Program-made: the position numbers and the translations under genes
In this document: positions 8,752-16,237 of the stretch, piece by piece
How positions within the stretch are numbered: the stretch's first letter is position 1
Layout of the letters: every line of letters begins with the position of its first letter
Notes under the pieces: model-generated
Told to the model about the DNA's origin: nothing
Databases searched by the model: none
What the model saw: the letters and a program-made list of their open reading frames with translations, nothing else
Assembly (NCBI RefSeq): GCF_029946005.1
Contig: NZ_JAQSDR010000038.1
Location: 62,001-126,000 of the forward strand
Length of the DNA stretch: 64,000 nt
Direction of reading: 5' to 3'
DNA from: Aquabacterium sp.
GTDB taxonomy: Bacteria; Pseudomonadota; Gammaproteobacteria; Burkholderiales; Burkholderiaceae_C

Positions 8752-8965
8752 TTTCGCCCTGTGTGCGCTGGCGAACAGACAGTTTGAAAATAGGCTGGCG
8801 CGCATTAACTTCATATTCTGAAACTTGCCGCATCAGGCATCCAAGATGCGCCTTTGAACTGCGAATAGGTGCCCCCTCCGCTGGGCGCCAGATATACTCG
8901 CCGCGGCGGATCAATGTGATTCGTGCCTGTTTCGGATTGCGCATTTTTTGGCGACCGCCCCCCCA

Positions 8966-9011
8966 TTGCTCATGCCACCGAGCAGTCATATACCCATGCC
9001 GTCCCGGCATG
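8966..9011 (+). promoter_or_regulatory. Promoter and inverted repeat upstream of the stressosome operon
   Basis: TTGCTC at 8966-8971 and TATACC at 8989-8994 are spaced by 17 bases, a fair sigma-70-type promoter predicting a start near 9001. A perfect seven-base inverted repeat, CATGCCG-TCC-CGGCATG, covers 8995-9011, so it overlaps the predicted start site, 35 bases before the rsbR start codon. That is a classic repressor position, or a 5' hairpin in the mRNA. The remaining gap 8752-8965 contains nothing I can assign apart from a weak TTGAAA box near 8782. Confidence 0.45.
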
Positions 9012-9045
9012 ATGTTCTGCTGTGTGGTGCCCACCAGGAAATCCG

Positions 9046-9906
9046 ATGAAACCCGTCAATGTGGCCTTTGACAATGTGCTCAAGGCGTCGCCCGATGCCT
9101 TCCTGAAATCCTGGATCGAGGAAGTGGCGCATTCCGGGGAAGGCCCCTCCGGGGCCAACCCCCGCGTCGCCCAAAACGAAGCCCGGGAACTGCTGACCGC
9201 ACTGCAAGATGCGGTGCGCAACGATGCAGACCTGACCCAGTTTGGCAGTGATGCCTGGAGCAAGACGCGGGCCGTGCTGACCGAGTTGTCGCAATCCCGC
9301 GCTGCGCAGGGCGCCAGCGCTGGCGAAACCAGCTACTTCGTGATGGCCATCAAGAAGCCGCTCTTCGCCGGGCTGCAGCAATTGATTTCCACCGATCCGC
9401 AGCAGGTGTTCGACACCGTGTGGGCCGCCTCCACCCTGGTCGACAAAATGGCCCAGTGGACGGCCACCACCTACCAGCGCAGCCGCGAGCAAGTCATCAA
9501 GCGCCAGCAGCAGGAGCTGCTGGAGCTCTCCACCCCGGTGGTGAAATTGTGGGAAGGGGTGTTGGCGGCCCCCATGATTGGCACGCTCGATTCCAGCCGC
9601 ACCCAGCTGGTGATGGAGTCCCTGCTACAGCGCATTGTCGAGACCGGGGCTGAGTTGGCGATCATCGACATCACCGGCGTGCCCACGGTTGACACGCTCG
9701 TGGCGCAGCACTTGCTCAAAACCGTCACCGCGATCCGCCTGATGGGCGCGGACTGCATCATCAGCGGTATCCGCCCGCAGATCGCCCAAACCATTGTCCA
9801 TCTGGGCATCGACCTGCAAGGCATCACCACCAAGGCCACGCTGGCCGATGCCCTGTCGCTGGCGATGAAGCGGTCGGGCTGGATCGTTTCGCGCGCCCAA
9901 GGCTAG
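9046..9906 (+). CDS. rsbR: RsbR-type stressosome co-antagonist (STAS)
   Basis: A 286-residue protein. The N-terminal half (about 1-155) is helical, like the non-haem globin-like sensor of RsbR proteins; the C-terminal half (about 165-280) is a STAS domain. The region around IGTLDSSRTQLVMESLL (178-194) and IIDITGVPTVDTLVA (206-220) follows Bacillus RsbR closely. By spacing, Ser183 sits where Bacillus has Thr171 and Thr217 where it has Thr205, the two sites phosphorylated by RsbT. It starts the rsbR-rsbS-rsbT-rsbX order, so it should form the sensory turrets of a stressosome. Confidence 0.9.
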   Translation: MKPVNVAFDNVLKASPDAFLKSWIEEVAHSGEGPSGANPRVAQNEARELLTALQDAVRNDADLTQFGSDAWSKTRAVLTELSQSRAAQGASAGETSYFVMAIKKPLFAGLQQLISTDPQQVFDTVWAASTLVDKMAQWTATTYQRSREQVIKRQQQELLELSTPVVKLWEGVLAAPMIGTLDSSRTQLVMESLLQRIVETGAELAIIDITGVPTVDTLVAQHLLKTVTAIRLMGADCIISGIRPQIAQTIVHLGIDLQGITTKATLADALSLAMKRSGWIVSRAQG

Positions 9907-9913
9907 GTCGGCC

Positions 9914-10285
9914 ATGGAACGCATACCCGTTTTGAAGATGGGCAAATGTTTGCTCGTCACGATCCAGGTGGATTTGCAAGATCAGATGGCGGTTCAACTC
10001 CAGGACGACCTGGCCGTGAAGATCTCGGCCAGCGGTGCCACCGGGGTGCTGATCGACATCTCCTCCTTGGAGATCGTGGACTCGTTCATCGGCCGAATGC
10101 TGATCAGCATCTCCGGCATTGCCGGGGTGTTGGGTGCCACGACGGTGGTGGTCGGCATGCAACCGGCCGTGGCCATCACACTGGTCGAGCTGGGCTTGTC
10201 GCTGGAGGGCGTGCGCACGGCCTTGAACGTCGAACGAGGCATGACACTGCTGCATCGCGCAGACGGGGGTGACCTTGAATGCTGA
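9914..10285 (+). CDS. rsbS: RsbS-type stressosome core protein (STAS)
   Basis: A 123-residue single STAS domain. The core LIDISSLEIVDSFIGRML (46-63) is nearly the Bacillus RsbS sequence, with Ser57 matching the phosphorylated Ser59. In the known system RsbS and RsbR build a large icosahedral shell that holds RsbT until stress, and RsbT then phosphorylates both. The gene lies seven bases after rsbR and its end overlaps the GTG start of rsbT by 17 bases, so the three products are likely made in fixed proportion. Confidence 0.93.
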   Translation: MERIPVLKMGKCLLVTIQVDLQDQMAVQLQDDLAVKISASGATGVLIDISSLEIVDSFIGRMLISISGIAGVLGATTVVVGMQPAVAITLVELGLSLEGVRTALNVERGMTLLHRADGGDLEC

Positions 10286-10691
10286 ACCGGAAGATCTCAC
10301 AGGCACCATCCCCATTGGGATAGACAGCGACATCGTCACGAGCCGGCAAATGGTGCGCAAACTGACGCGGCAGTTGATGTTCTCGCTGGTCGATCAGACA
10401 AAAATGATCACGGCGGCGAGCGAGCTGTCGCGCAATACCCTGGTGTACGGCGGGGGGGGCGAAATGCGCTGGGAGATCATCGAGCGAGACTCGATGTTGG
10501 GCCTGCGCTTGAGCTTCGAAGACCATGGTCCCGGGATTGCCGATGTGGCGCTGGCCCTCACCGATGGGTGGACCTCGGGCAAGGGCATGGGCATGGGCCT
10601 GTCCGGCAGCCGCAGGCTGGTCAACGAATTTGACTTGCGCACCGCCGTGGGCAAGGGAACCTGCGTCACCATCACGCGGTGGAAGACCTGA
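10269..10691 (+). CDS. rsbT: RsbT-type serine/threonine kinase
   Basis: A 140-residue GHKL-fold kinase beginning at GTG 10269 (a TTG at 10275 is the alternative). It has the N box ELSRNTLVYGGGG, the G1 box DHGPGI and the glycine-rich lid GKGMGMGLSG. The family phosphorylates RsbR and RsbS in the stressosome, is released on stress, and then binds a downstream effector. In Bacillus that effector is the RsbU phosphatase leading to sigma-B. No RsbU or sigma-B exists here, so the target is probably one of the two genes that follow. Confidence 0.92.
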   Translation: MTLNAEPEDLTGTIPIGIDSDIVTSRQMVRKLTRQLMFSLVDQTKMITAASELSRNTLVYGGGGEMRWEIIERDSMLGLRLSFEDHGPGIADVALALTDGWTSGKGMGMGLSGSRRLVNEFDLRTAVGKGTCVTITRWKT

Positions 10692-10692
10692 C

Positions 10693-11724
10693 ATGACGCC
10701 GCATCTCGATCTTCGTGTTGACGAGGCATCGCAGGTTGGCGAGGCTCGCCGAATGGCCTTGCGCTTGGCGGCAAGCCATGAGCTGGGCGAAGACATTGGT
10801 GGTCGCATCGCCCTGGTGGTGACCGAGTTGGGCACGAACCTGGTGCGCCATGCCAAGGCCGGGCGACTGCTGATCGCCTGTACCGCTGTTGAGGGCGGTG
10901 CCCATTTCGAGGTGATCTCGATCGACAGTGGCCCCGGCATGCACGACGTCAACCAATGCCTGCGTGACGGCTATTCAACTGGCGGCACGCCCGGCACGGG
11001 TCTGGGGGCGGTGCAGCGGCTCTCGACCGACTTCTCCGTGTTCTCCAAGCTGGATCAAGGCACGGTGATCCTGTCGCGCATCCGCATTCCCACCGGTGGC
11101 GCGGCGGCAAATCGTGCAGCGCTGCTCAACAGGCGGTTCTTGCACGCGGGCATCTGCCTGGCTGCGCCCGGCGAAGTGATCAGCGGCGACGCGTGGGACA
11201 TCCGCTTCGAAGGTGACCATGCCTGCGTCATCGTCGCGGATGGGCTGGGGCATGGGCCCGAAGCTGCCGCTGCCGCGCAGGTGGCCATGGACGCGTTTCG
11301 TGCGGCCGATTTGGGCGATGGGTTCGGTTCCCCGAGCACCGTCCTGGAGCAGGCCCACCCCCTGATGCGCCAGACACGCGGTGCCGCCGTGTCGATCTGT
11401 GCGCTGGACTTGGCGGCCAACAAGGTGGTGGCCGCCGGGGCCGGCAATGTCTCGGGCCGAGTCATCTGCGGCCTGTCTGACCGATCGCTGCTCTCGCAGC
11501 ATGGCACGCTGGGGCTGAGGATCAGAACCCTGCAAGACGCCAGCTACGCGTGGCCCGAGCACGCCTTGCTGGTGATGCACTCGGACGGCCTGAAGACGCG
11601 CTGGAGTTTGGACCAGGTGAGCGGCTTGCTCCGGTGCGATCCCGCCGTCATTGCCGCTTGGTTGGTGCGCGACCACACTCGGGGTTTGGATGACGTTTTG
11701 GTCGTCGTGGTCAAGCGAGCCTGA
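10693..11724 (+). CDS. GHKL ATPase - PP2C (RsbX/SpoIIE-type) fusion protein
   Basis: A 343-residue fusion. Residues 1-135 are a second GHKL ATPase domain (TELGTNLVRHA, DSGPGM, GTGLGAV), like RsbT or anti-sigma kinases. Residues about 145-343 are a PP2C phosphatase with metal-binding motifs GDAWD, VADGLGHG and, near the end, MHSDGL. The phosphatase part resembles RsbX, which resets the stressosome by removing phosphate from RsbR and RsbS. The one-base gap after rsbT supports that job. The fused ATPase may help dock it or act as another switch kinase. Confidence 0.88.
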   Translation: MTPHLDLRVDEASQVGEARRMALRLAASHELGEDIGGRIALVVTELGTNLVRHAKAGRLLIACTAVEGGAHFEVISIDSGPGMHDVNQCLRDGYSTGGTPGTGLGAVQRLSTDFSVFSKLDQGTVILSRIRIPTGGAAANRAALLNRRFLHAGICLAAPGEVISGDAWDIRFEGDHACVIVADGLGHGPEAAAAAQVAMDAFRAADLGDGFGSPSTVLEQAHPLMRQTRGAAVSICALDLAANKVVAAGAGNVSGRVICGLSDRSLLSQHGTLGLRIRTLQDASYAWPEHALLVMHSDGLKTRWSLDQVSGLLRCDPAVIAAWLVRDHTRGLDDVLVVVVKRA

Positions 11725-11726
11725 CC

Positions 11727-13448
11727 ATGGGCGACACCCTCAATGATTCACGCGAGGATGCCCTGGCAGCCTTGGCGGCAATGACGGTAGAGCTGGCGGA
11801 GCTTCGAGAGGAGCTGAACGAGACGAACACCGGGGTCGTGGCGCTGTATGCCGAACTGGACCATCAGGCCGAACAACTGCGGCTGGCATCCGAGCGCAGC
11901 GAATCCAAGTTCCACACGATTTACGCCCAGTCGCCCAGCGGCATCGTGCTGCTCGGTGACGATGGCACTGTGGTCGGGGCCAACCCCGCCATGCTCAAGC
12001 TCCTGCGGCGAGGCATGGCCGAGGTCGTTGGTCAAAAGTTGAGCAGCTTCAGTTTTCCAGAGTGGGTCGCACAGCTCGATGGTTTGTCGCCGCAAGGTGG
12101 AGCCGAGTGGCAAAACCAGGGGGTGCCGATGCGACTGCCTGGGGGCGGGCTGGTGCACCTGGAGTGGAGCGTGCTGTCTCAAATCGAGCCGGGCATCGCC
12201 ATGGTGTTGGCCACCGACATCTCTGAACGGGTGGCGCTGGAGCATCAGCGTTTGCAGTTGCTCGACAGCGAACGTGTGGCGCGCGGCGAAGCCGAACAGG
12301 TCAGCCGGATGAAAGATGATTTCATCGCGGTGCTCTCACACGAGTTGCGAACACCGCTCAACGCGATCATGGGATGGACGCACGTGCTGATGAAGCGCGG
12401 TGGCACCGACGAGACCATGCGTGGCCTGGCGGTGATCAAGCGCAATGGCACCACGCAAGCGCGCATGATTTCCGACCTGCTCGACATGTCGCGCCTGAAC
12501 ATGGGCAAGTTGCCACTGTCGCTGTCGATGCTGGACCCCGCACAAGAGATCGATGCCGCCATCAGCGCGATGATGCCCGCGCTGGAAGACAAAGAGATCC
12601 GCCTGGATGTCATCGTGGCGCCGCCTTACCGTCCGATCCAGGCGGACGCGTCCAGGCTGCAGCAAGTGGTCTGGAACCTGCTCAGCAACGCCATCAAGTT
12701 TTCGCCTCGCGGCAGCACCGTGAGCGTCTCCTTGTTGGAGGTGGGCACGGGTTTGCGGATCCTGGTCACCGATTCGGGGCAAGGTATCTCGGCTGATTTT
12801 CTGCCCTTCGTGTTCGACCGATTTGCCCAAAGCGATGCGGCCAGCAACCGGCACCGAGGCGGCCTGGGCTTGGGTCTGTCGATCGCCAAGCAGTTGGTGG
12901 AAGCGCACGGCGGCGTGCTGTCCGTGCGCAGCGAAGGGCTTGGCCACGGCGCCACGTTCGAGGTGTGGCTGCCCACCGATCCGTGGTCGCTTGCCTCGTC
13001 TGGCTTGAATGCGGGCGACGACGAGCTGGACGTGTCGGCGGGCAGTGATGACTTGCCTTTGCGGCAGCTCAAAATCTTGATCGTTGACGATGACCCGGAT
13101 GCCGTGGCCATGCTCCACATCATCCTGGGCGATCGGGGCGCCACTTTGCGTGCGGCCAGTCACGTGGATCAGGCGTTGGAGATGGTGGAGAGCTTCCGGC
13201 CTGACGTGTTGATCAGCGACATCGGCATGGTGGGCAAGGACGGGCACGACCTGATCCGGGAATTGCGCAGGCGCGAGTCACTGGGGCTGGCTTCAGCCGC
13301 CAACCCGCGCTTGCCCGCCATCGCCTTGACCTCGTTCGCGCGCGACAGCGATCGCCTTCAGGCGCTGGAGGCGGGTTTCGATGCCCATTGCCCCAAGCCC
13401 CTGCGCCCCTTGAATTTGATCCAGCAGATTGTGAGCTTGCTGCGCTGA
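11727..13448 (+). CDS. PAS hybrid histidine kinase, output of the stressosome operon
   Basis: A 573-residue protein two bases downstream of the GHKL-PP2C gene. Domains in order: a coiled coil (about 10-55), PAS (about 60-170), HisKA with His205 in LSHELRTPLNAIMGW, an ATPase domain (about 310-425; DSGQGI and GLGLGLSIA), and a C-terminal receiver (about 450-573) with Asp498 in LISDIGMVGKDG. It lacks membrane segments. The co-transcribed stressosome genes suggest that released RsbT or the phosphatase tunes this kinase. Such stressosome to two-component wiring is known in outline from other Gram-negative bacteria, but the partner pathway here is open. Confidence 0.9.
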   Translation: MGDTLNDSREDALAALAAMTVELAELREELNETNTGVVALYAELDHQAEQLRLASERSESKFHTIYAQSPSGIVLLGDDGTVVGANPAMLKLLRRGMAEVVGQKLSSFSFPEWVAQLDGLSPQGGAEWQNQGVPMRLPGGGLVHLEWSVLSQIEPGIAMVLATDISERVALEHQRLQLLDSERVARGEAEQVSRMKDDFIAVLSHELRTPLNAIMGWTHVLMKRGGTDETMRGLAVIKRNGTTQARMISDLLDMSRLNMGKLPLSLSMLDPAQEIDAAISAMMPALEDKEIRLDVIVAPPYRPIQADASRLQQVVWNLLSNAIKFSPRGSTVSVSLLEVGTGLRILVTDSGQGISADFLPFVFDRFAQSDAASNRHRGGLGLGLSIAKQLVEAHGGVLSVRSEGLGHGATFEVWLPTDPWSLASSGLNAGDDELDVSAGSDDLPLRQLKILIVDDDPDAVAMLHIILGDRGATLRAASHVDQALEMVESFRPDVLISDIGMVGKDGHDLIRELRRRESLGLASAANPRLPAIALTSFARDSDRLQALEAGFDAHCPKPLRPLNLIQQIVSLLR

Positions 13449-13496
13449 GGTGGACAATGCGGCACCCGAAACCCAGCAATGCAAAGGACGATCGAA

Positions 13497-14210
13497 ATGG
13501 GCGCGCAGTGGAAAGCAAAACACAAGGACCTGGCCTCCAACGCCAAAGGCAGGCTGTTTGGCAAGCTGTCCAAGGACATCATGATTGCCGCGCGCCATGG
13601 GGCTGACCCGGCGGCCAACTCGCGTTTGCGCCTGGTGGTGGAGCAGGCGCGCAAGGTTTCCATGCCCAAAGACACCCTGGACCGGGCCATCAAGAAGGGC
13701 GCCGGGCTCACGGGCGAGGCCGTTCACTTTGAACACGTCGTGTACGAAGGCTTTGCGCCGCACCGCGTGCCGGTCATGGTCGAGTGCCTGACCGACAACG
13801 TGAACCGCGCGGCCTCTGAAATGCGCGTGCTGTTCCGCAAGGGGCAGTTGGGCACCTCAGGTTCGGTGGCTTGGGATTTTGACCACGTTGGCATGATCGA
13901 GGCCGAGCCGACCAAGCCGGGGGCCGATCCCGAAGTGGCCGCCATCGAAGCCGGGGCGCAGGATGTGGAGCCTGGTGAAGATGACGGCGCCACCGTCTTC
14001 CTGACCGACCCGACGGACCTGGATCTGGTCAGCCGCGCCTTGCCCGCGCAGGGCTTCACGGTGCTTTCGGCCAAGCTGGGCTACAAGCCCAAGAACCCCG
14101 TCGATCCTGCCAGCCTGAGCGCGGCCGACCTGGAAGAGGTAGAGGCCTTCCTGGCCGCGCTGGACGCCAACGAAGACGTGCAGAACGTGTTCGCGGGTCT
14201 GGCGGGCTGA
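13497..14210 (+). CDS. YebC/PmpR family protein
   Basis: A 237-residue member of the YebC/TACO1 family, starting at ATG 13497 ([11 protein letters not shown]) behind AAGGA. The family features are clear: the N-terminal helical domain ([21 protein letters not shown]), the [12 protein letters not shown] stretch near residue 60, and the VYEGFAP and [10 protein letters not shown] strands of the second domain. Members act as DNA-binding regulators or as translation factors easing proline stalls. The canonical version begins MAGHSKWANIKH; this one has a shorter, different start as in the second paralogue group found in many proteobacteria. It is probably its own transcription unit, convergent with the ion-channel gene. 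Confidence 0.88.
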   Translation: MGAQWKAKHKDLASNAKGRLFGKLSKDIMIAARHGADPAANSRLRLVVEQARKVSMPKDTLDRAIKKGAGLTGEAVHFEHVVYEGFAPHRVPVMVECLTDNVNRAASEMRVLFRKGQLGTSGSVAWDFDHVGMIEAEPTKPGADPEVAAIEAGAQDVEPGEDDGATVFLTDPTDLDLVSRALPAQGFTVLSAKLGYKPKNPVDPASLSAADLEEVEAFLAALDANEDVQNVFAGLAG

Positions 14211-14219
14211 GCCCTGTTG

Positions 14220-14885
14220 TCAGCGCCGGATCAAGGTCAACCCGATCAGGCGTGACACCACGGCGGCCAGGTACATCACGCCGGTGAACATCTCGATGCT
14301 GGCCAGCGCCCGCGCGGGTGGCCTGACCGGGATCACATCCCCGATGCCTGTGCTGGACAGCAGCGCGAAGCTCAGGAACATCAGCTCGGTCCAACTGCGG
14401 GGTTGCTCGGGGTTGACCGCGGCCAGGAAGCTGCCCGGCTGCAAAACCTGCAGCATCACCAACAAGTAGGTGAAGCCCCAGACCAACAGGGTGAAGGTGG
14501 CGCCCGCCGCGAACAGCTCGTCGGTCGTGGCGTGCATGTCCTCCATCATGTAGGCGATCAGACTGCCGGCCGCGTAGAAATAGAACATGGCCTCCAGCCC
14601 GGCTGACCAGGGCAGCAGCCAGGCCATGTCGTCGCGCAGGGCCTGCAAGGCCAGCATGGCGATGGCCGGCAGGGCGATGCAGACGCTGATCCAGGTCAGG
14701 CCTGGCGTGCGGCGCACCATGCGCGTGGTGATGATCAGCACGCAGATGCCGAAGGCGCCCAGGGCGATGGGTGCGCCCGGGGTCTCCTCCAGGAAGGGGT
14801 AGAGCAACAGGCCCGCCAGTTGCACCACCAGCAAGATGGCTGAGGGGTGGCGGCGTGTCAGTCTGAGCAAGTTGGCGTAGTGCAT
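14220..14885 (-). CDS. Two-pore-helix ion channel protein (potassium-channel fold)
   Basis: A 221-residue membrane protein with about five to six hydrophobic segments. The last pair flanks a pore loop reading LSSTGIGDVIPV, a variant of the TVGYGD potassium selectivity filter. The change (TGIGD) leaves the ion preference uncertain, though such filters occur in the Ion_trans_2 family of proteobacteria. No cytoplasmic TrkA-N domain follows. Two upstream ATGs (14900 and 14915) are possible; I chose 14885 because the residues before it are not hydrophobic and look non-homologous. It lies only nine bases from the convergent YebC gene. Confidence 0.75.
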   Translation of the reverse strand: MHYANLLRLTRRHPSAILLVVQLAGLLLYPFLEETPGAPIALGAFGICVLIITTRMVRRTPGLTWISVCIALPAIAMLALQALRDDMAWLLPWSAGLEAMFYFYAAGSLIAYMMEDMHATTDELFAAGATFTLLVWGFTYLLVMLQVLQPGSFLAAVNPEQPRSWTELMFLSFALLSSTGIGDVIPVRPPARALASIEMFTGVMYLAAVVSRLIGLTLIRR

Positions 14886-14931
14886 GCGCGCATTCTGCAT
14901 GGCAGCGCAGTGCACCCGGGCTTCAAACGCC

Positions 14932-15600
14932 TCAGGTGCGCAATTTGCCCACGGACACGATCGGGCCTGTGGGCGCGCCGGTGGGCGAGCCGCCGAGGGG
15001 CTCCACGCTCACCGCCAAGGCTTCGGTGTTGTTCAAGAGCCGAGCCTGCAACACGGTGGTGGTGCGGTCGGCGGCCACGACGCCCAGTGAGCGCGGCGCG
15101 CCCTTGGCGGGCACGGACCACAACTCCAGCGCGCGCTGAGGCTGCAGTGCCACGCCGTTCACGGGCTTGAGCACCAGGCTGGCACCATCGGCGCTCACGC
15201 TGGCCACGAAGCTGGCCGGGCCGGCCTCACCACCCATCACCACGAGCAAGGGCGGTGCTTGTGTTGAAGGCGTGGCCAGCAGCAGTGACAAGGTCAGGAT
15301 GGCGGCACCCAATGCGCCGGTGAGGCCTTGCCACAGGCCCAGGCGTTGCCACCAAGGTTGGGCGGCCGATGCTGGGAACAGCCGCGTTTCAATGGACCGC
15401 CACACGCGCGGCGGGGGCGCTTGCTCGGTGATGGGCTCTTCCAGCATCGCGAGTCGGCGCTGCCAGTCGGCCACCGAGGCGCGCATGCGCGGGTGGGCCA
15501 GCAGCAGGGTCTCGAAGCGCCTTCGGGCCGGGCCCCGCAGGGTGCCCAGAACATACTCGGCGGCCAGGCGGTCAGACAGGGAGGGGCGGGCGTAGTCCAT
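14932..15600 (-). CDS. Anti-sigma factor (RskA-type), membrane-bound
   Basis: A 222-residue protein with an N-terminal zinc-less anti-sigma domain (about 1-70: AAEYVLGTLRGPARRRFE), one membrane helix at about 95-115 (LTGALGAAILTLSLLLA) and a periplasmic RskA-like domain (about 120-222) with the LELWSVPAKGAPRSLGV pattern. The family holds the partner ECF sigma factor at the membrane and lets it go on a periplasmic cue. The start lies one base after the sigma-factor stop, which identifies the partner. Confidence 0.9.
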   Translation of the reverse strand: MDYARPSLSDRLAAEYVLGTLRGPARRRFETLLLAHPRMRASVADWQRRLAMLEEPITEQAPPPRVWRSIETRLFPASAAQPWWQRLGLWQGLTGALGAAILTLSLLLATPSTQAPPLLVVMGGEAGPASFVASVSADGASLVLKPVNGVALQPQRALELWSVPAKGAPRSLGVVAADRTTTVLQARLLNNTEALAVSVEPLGGSPTGAPTGPIVSVGKLRT

Positions 15601-15601
15601 G

Positions 15602-16222
15602 TCAGCGCAGGGCCGCGGAGGCCCGCTCCAGGCAGTCTTTCAGGGCAGACAGGCCACGGCGCACCCAGCTCTTGACCGTGCCCAGCGGTTGCACCAGGTG
15701 CTGCGACACTTCCGCGTGCGACATGCCTTGGTAGTAGGCCAGGGCCAGGCTTTGACGTTGCTCGTGCGACAAACCCTGCATGCAGTGCGCCAGCTGGCGC
15801 TGTTCGGCGGCTTGTTCCAGCAAGGCCAGGGGGCCCAGTTGCTCCGAGGGCAGTTTGTCCAGGGGGCTGACTTCCTCCCCATCGACCCCCACATGGGCCG
15901 TCACGGTTTGCGGCGAGGTCTGGGTGCGGCGCAGGCTGTCGATCGCCCGGTTGCGCGCGATGCTGCGCAGCCAGGTCAAAGGCTGGCTCAGCGTGGGGTT
16001 GAAAGATTGCGCGGCGCGCCAGACATTCACGTAGACCTCCTGAAGCACATCTTCTGCAGCGCTTCTGTCAGCCTGTATACGCAGCACGACGCCAAACAGA
16101 CGCGATGAGGTGAGGCGGTAAAGCGTGGCAAATGCCGCACGATCGCCCAGTGCGACGTGGCTGAGCAGCCGCGCCAGTTCCTGGGTGGCGGCCTCTGTCT
16201 CTGGAGAGGAGGGGGAGATCAT
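15602..16222 (-). CDS. ECF sigma factor (RpoE/SigK-like)
   Basis: A 206-residue sigma-70-family protein. Region 2 (about 25-100) includes AEDVLQEVYVNVWRAAQSF and WLRSIARNRAIDSLRR, the -10-recognition and melting part. Region 4 (about 135-195) has LAYYQGMSHAEVSQHLVQ and GTVKSWVRRGLSALK, the -35-binding helix-turn-helix. It is followed immediately by its anti-sigma factor. Upstream in the same direction lie a HupE-like gene, a TPR gene, a small lipoprotein and a DUF4331 gene; the ECF-type promoter at 20578-20607 suggests it controls this whole operon and hence itself. Confidence 0.93.
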   Translation of the reverse strand: MISPSSPETEAATQELARLLSHVALGDRAAFATLYRLTSSRLFGVVLRIQADRSAAEDVLQEVYVNVWRAAQSFNPTLSQPLTWLRSIARNRAIDSLRRTQTSPQTVTAHVGVDGEEVSPLDKLPSEQLGPLALLEQAAEQRQLAHCMQGLSHEQRQSLALAYYQGMSHAEVSQHLVQPLGTVKSWVRRGLSALKDCLERASAALR

Positions 16223-16237
16223 GTGTGCACGATAGCG

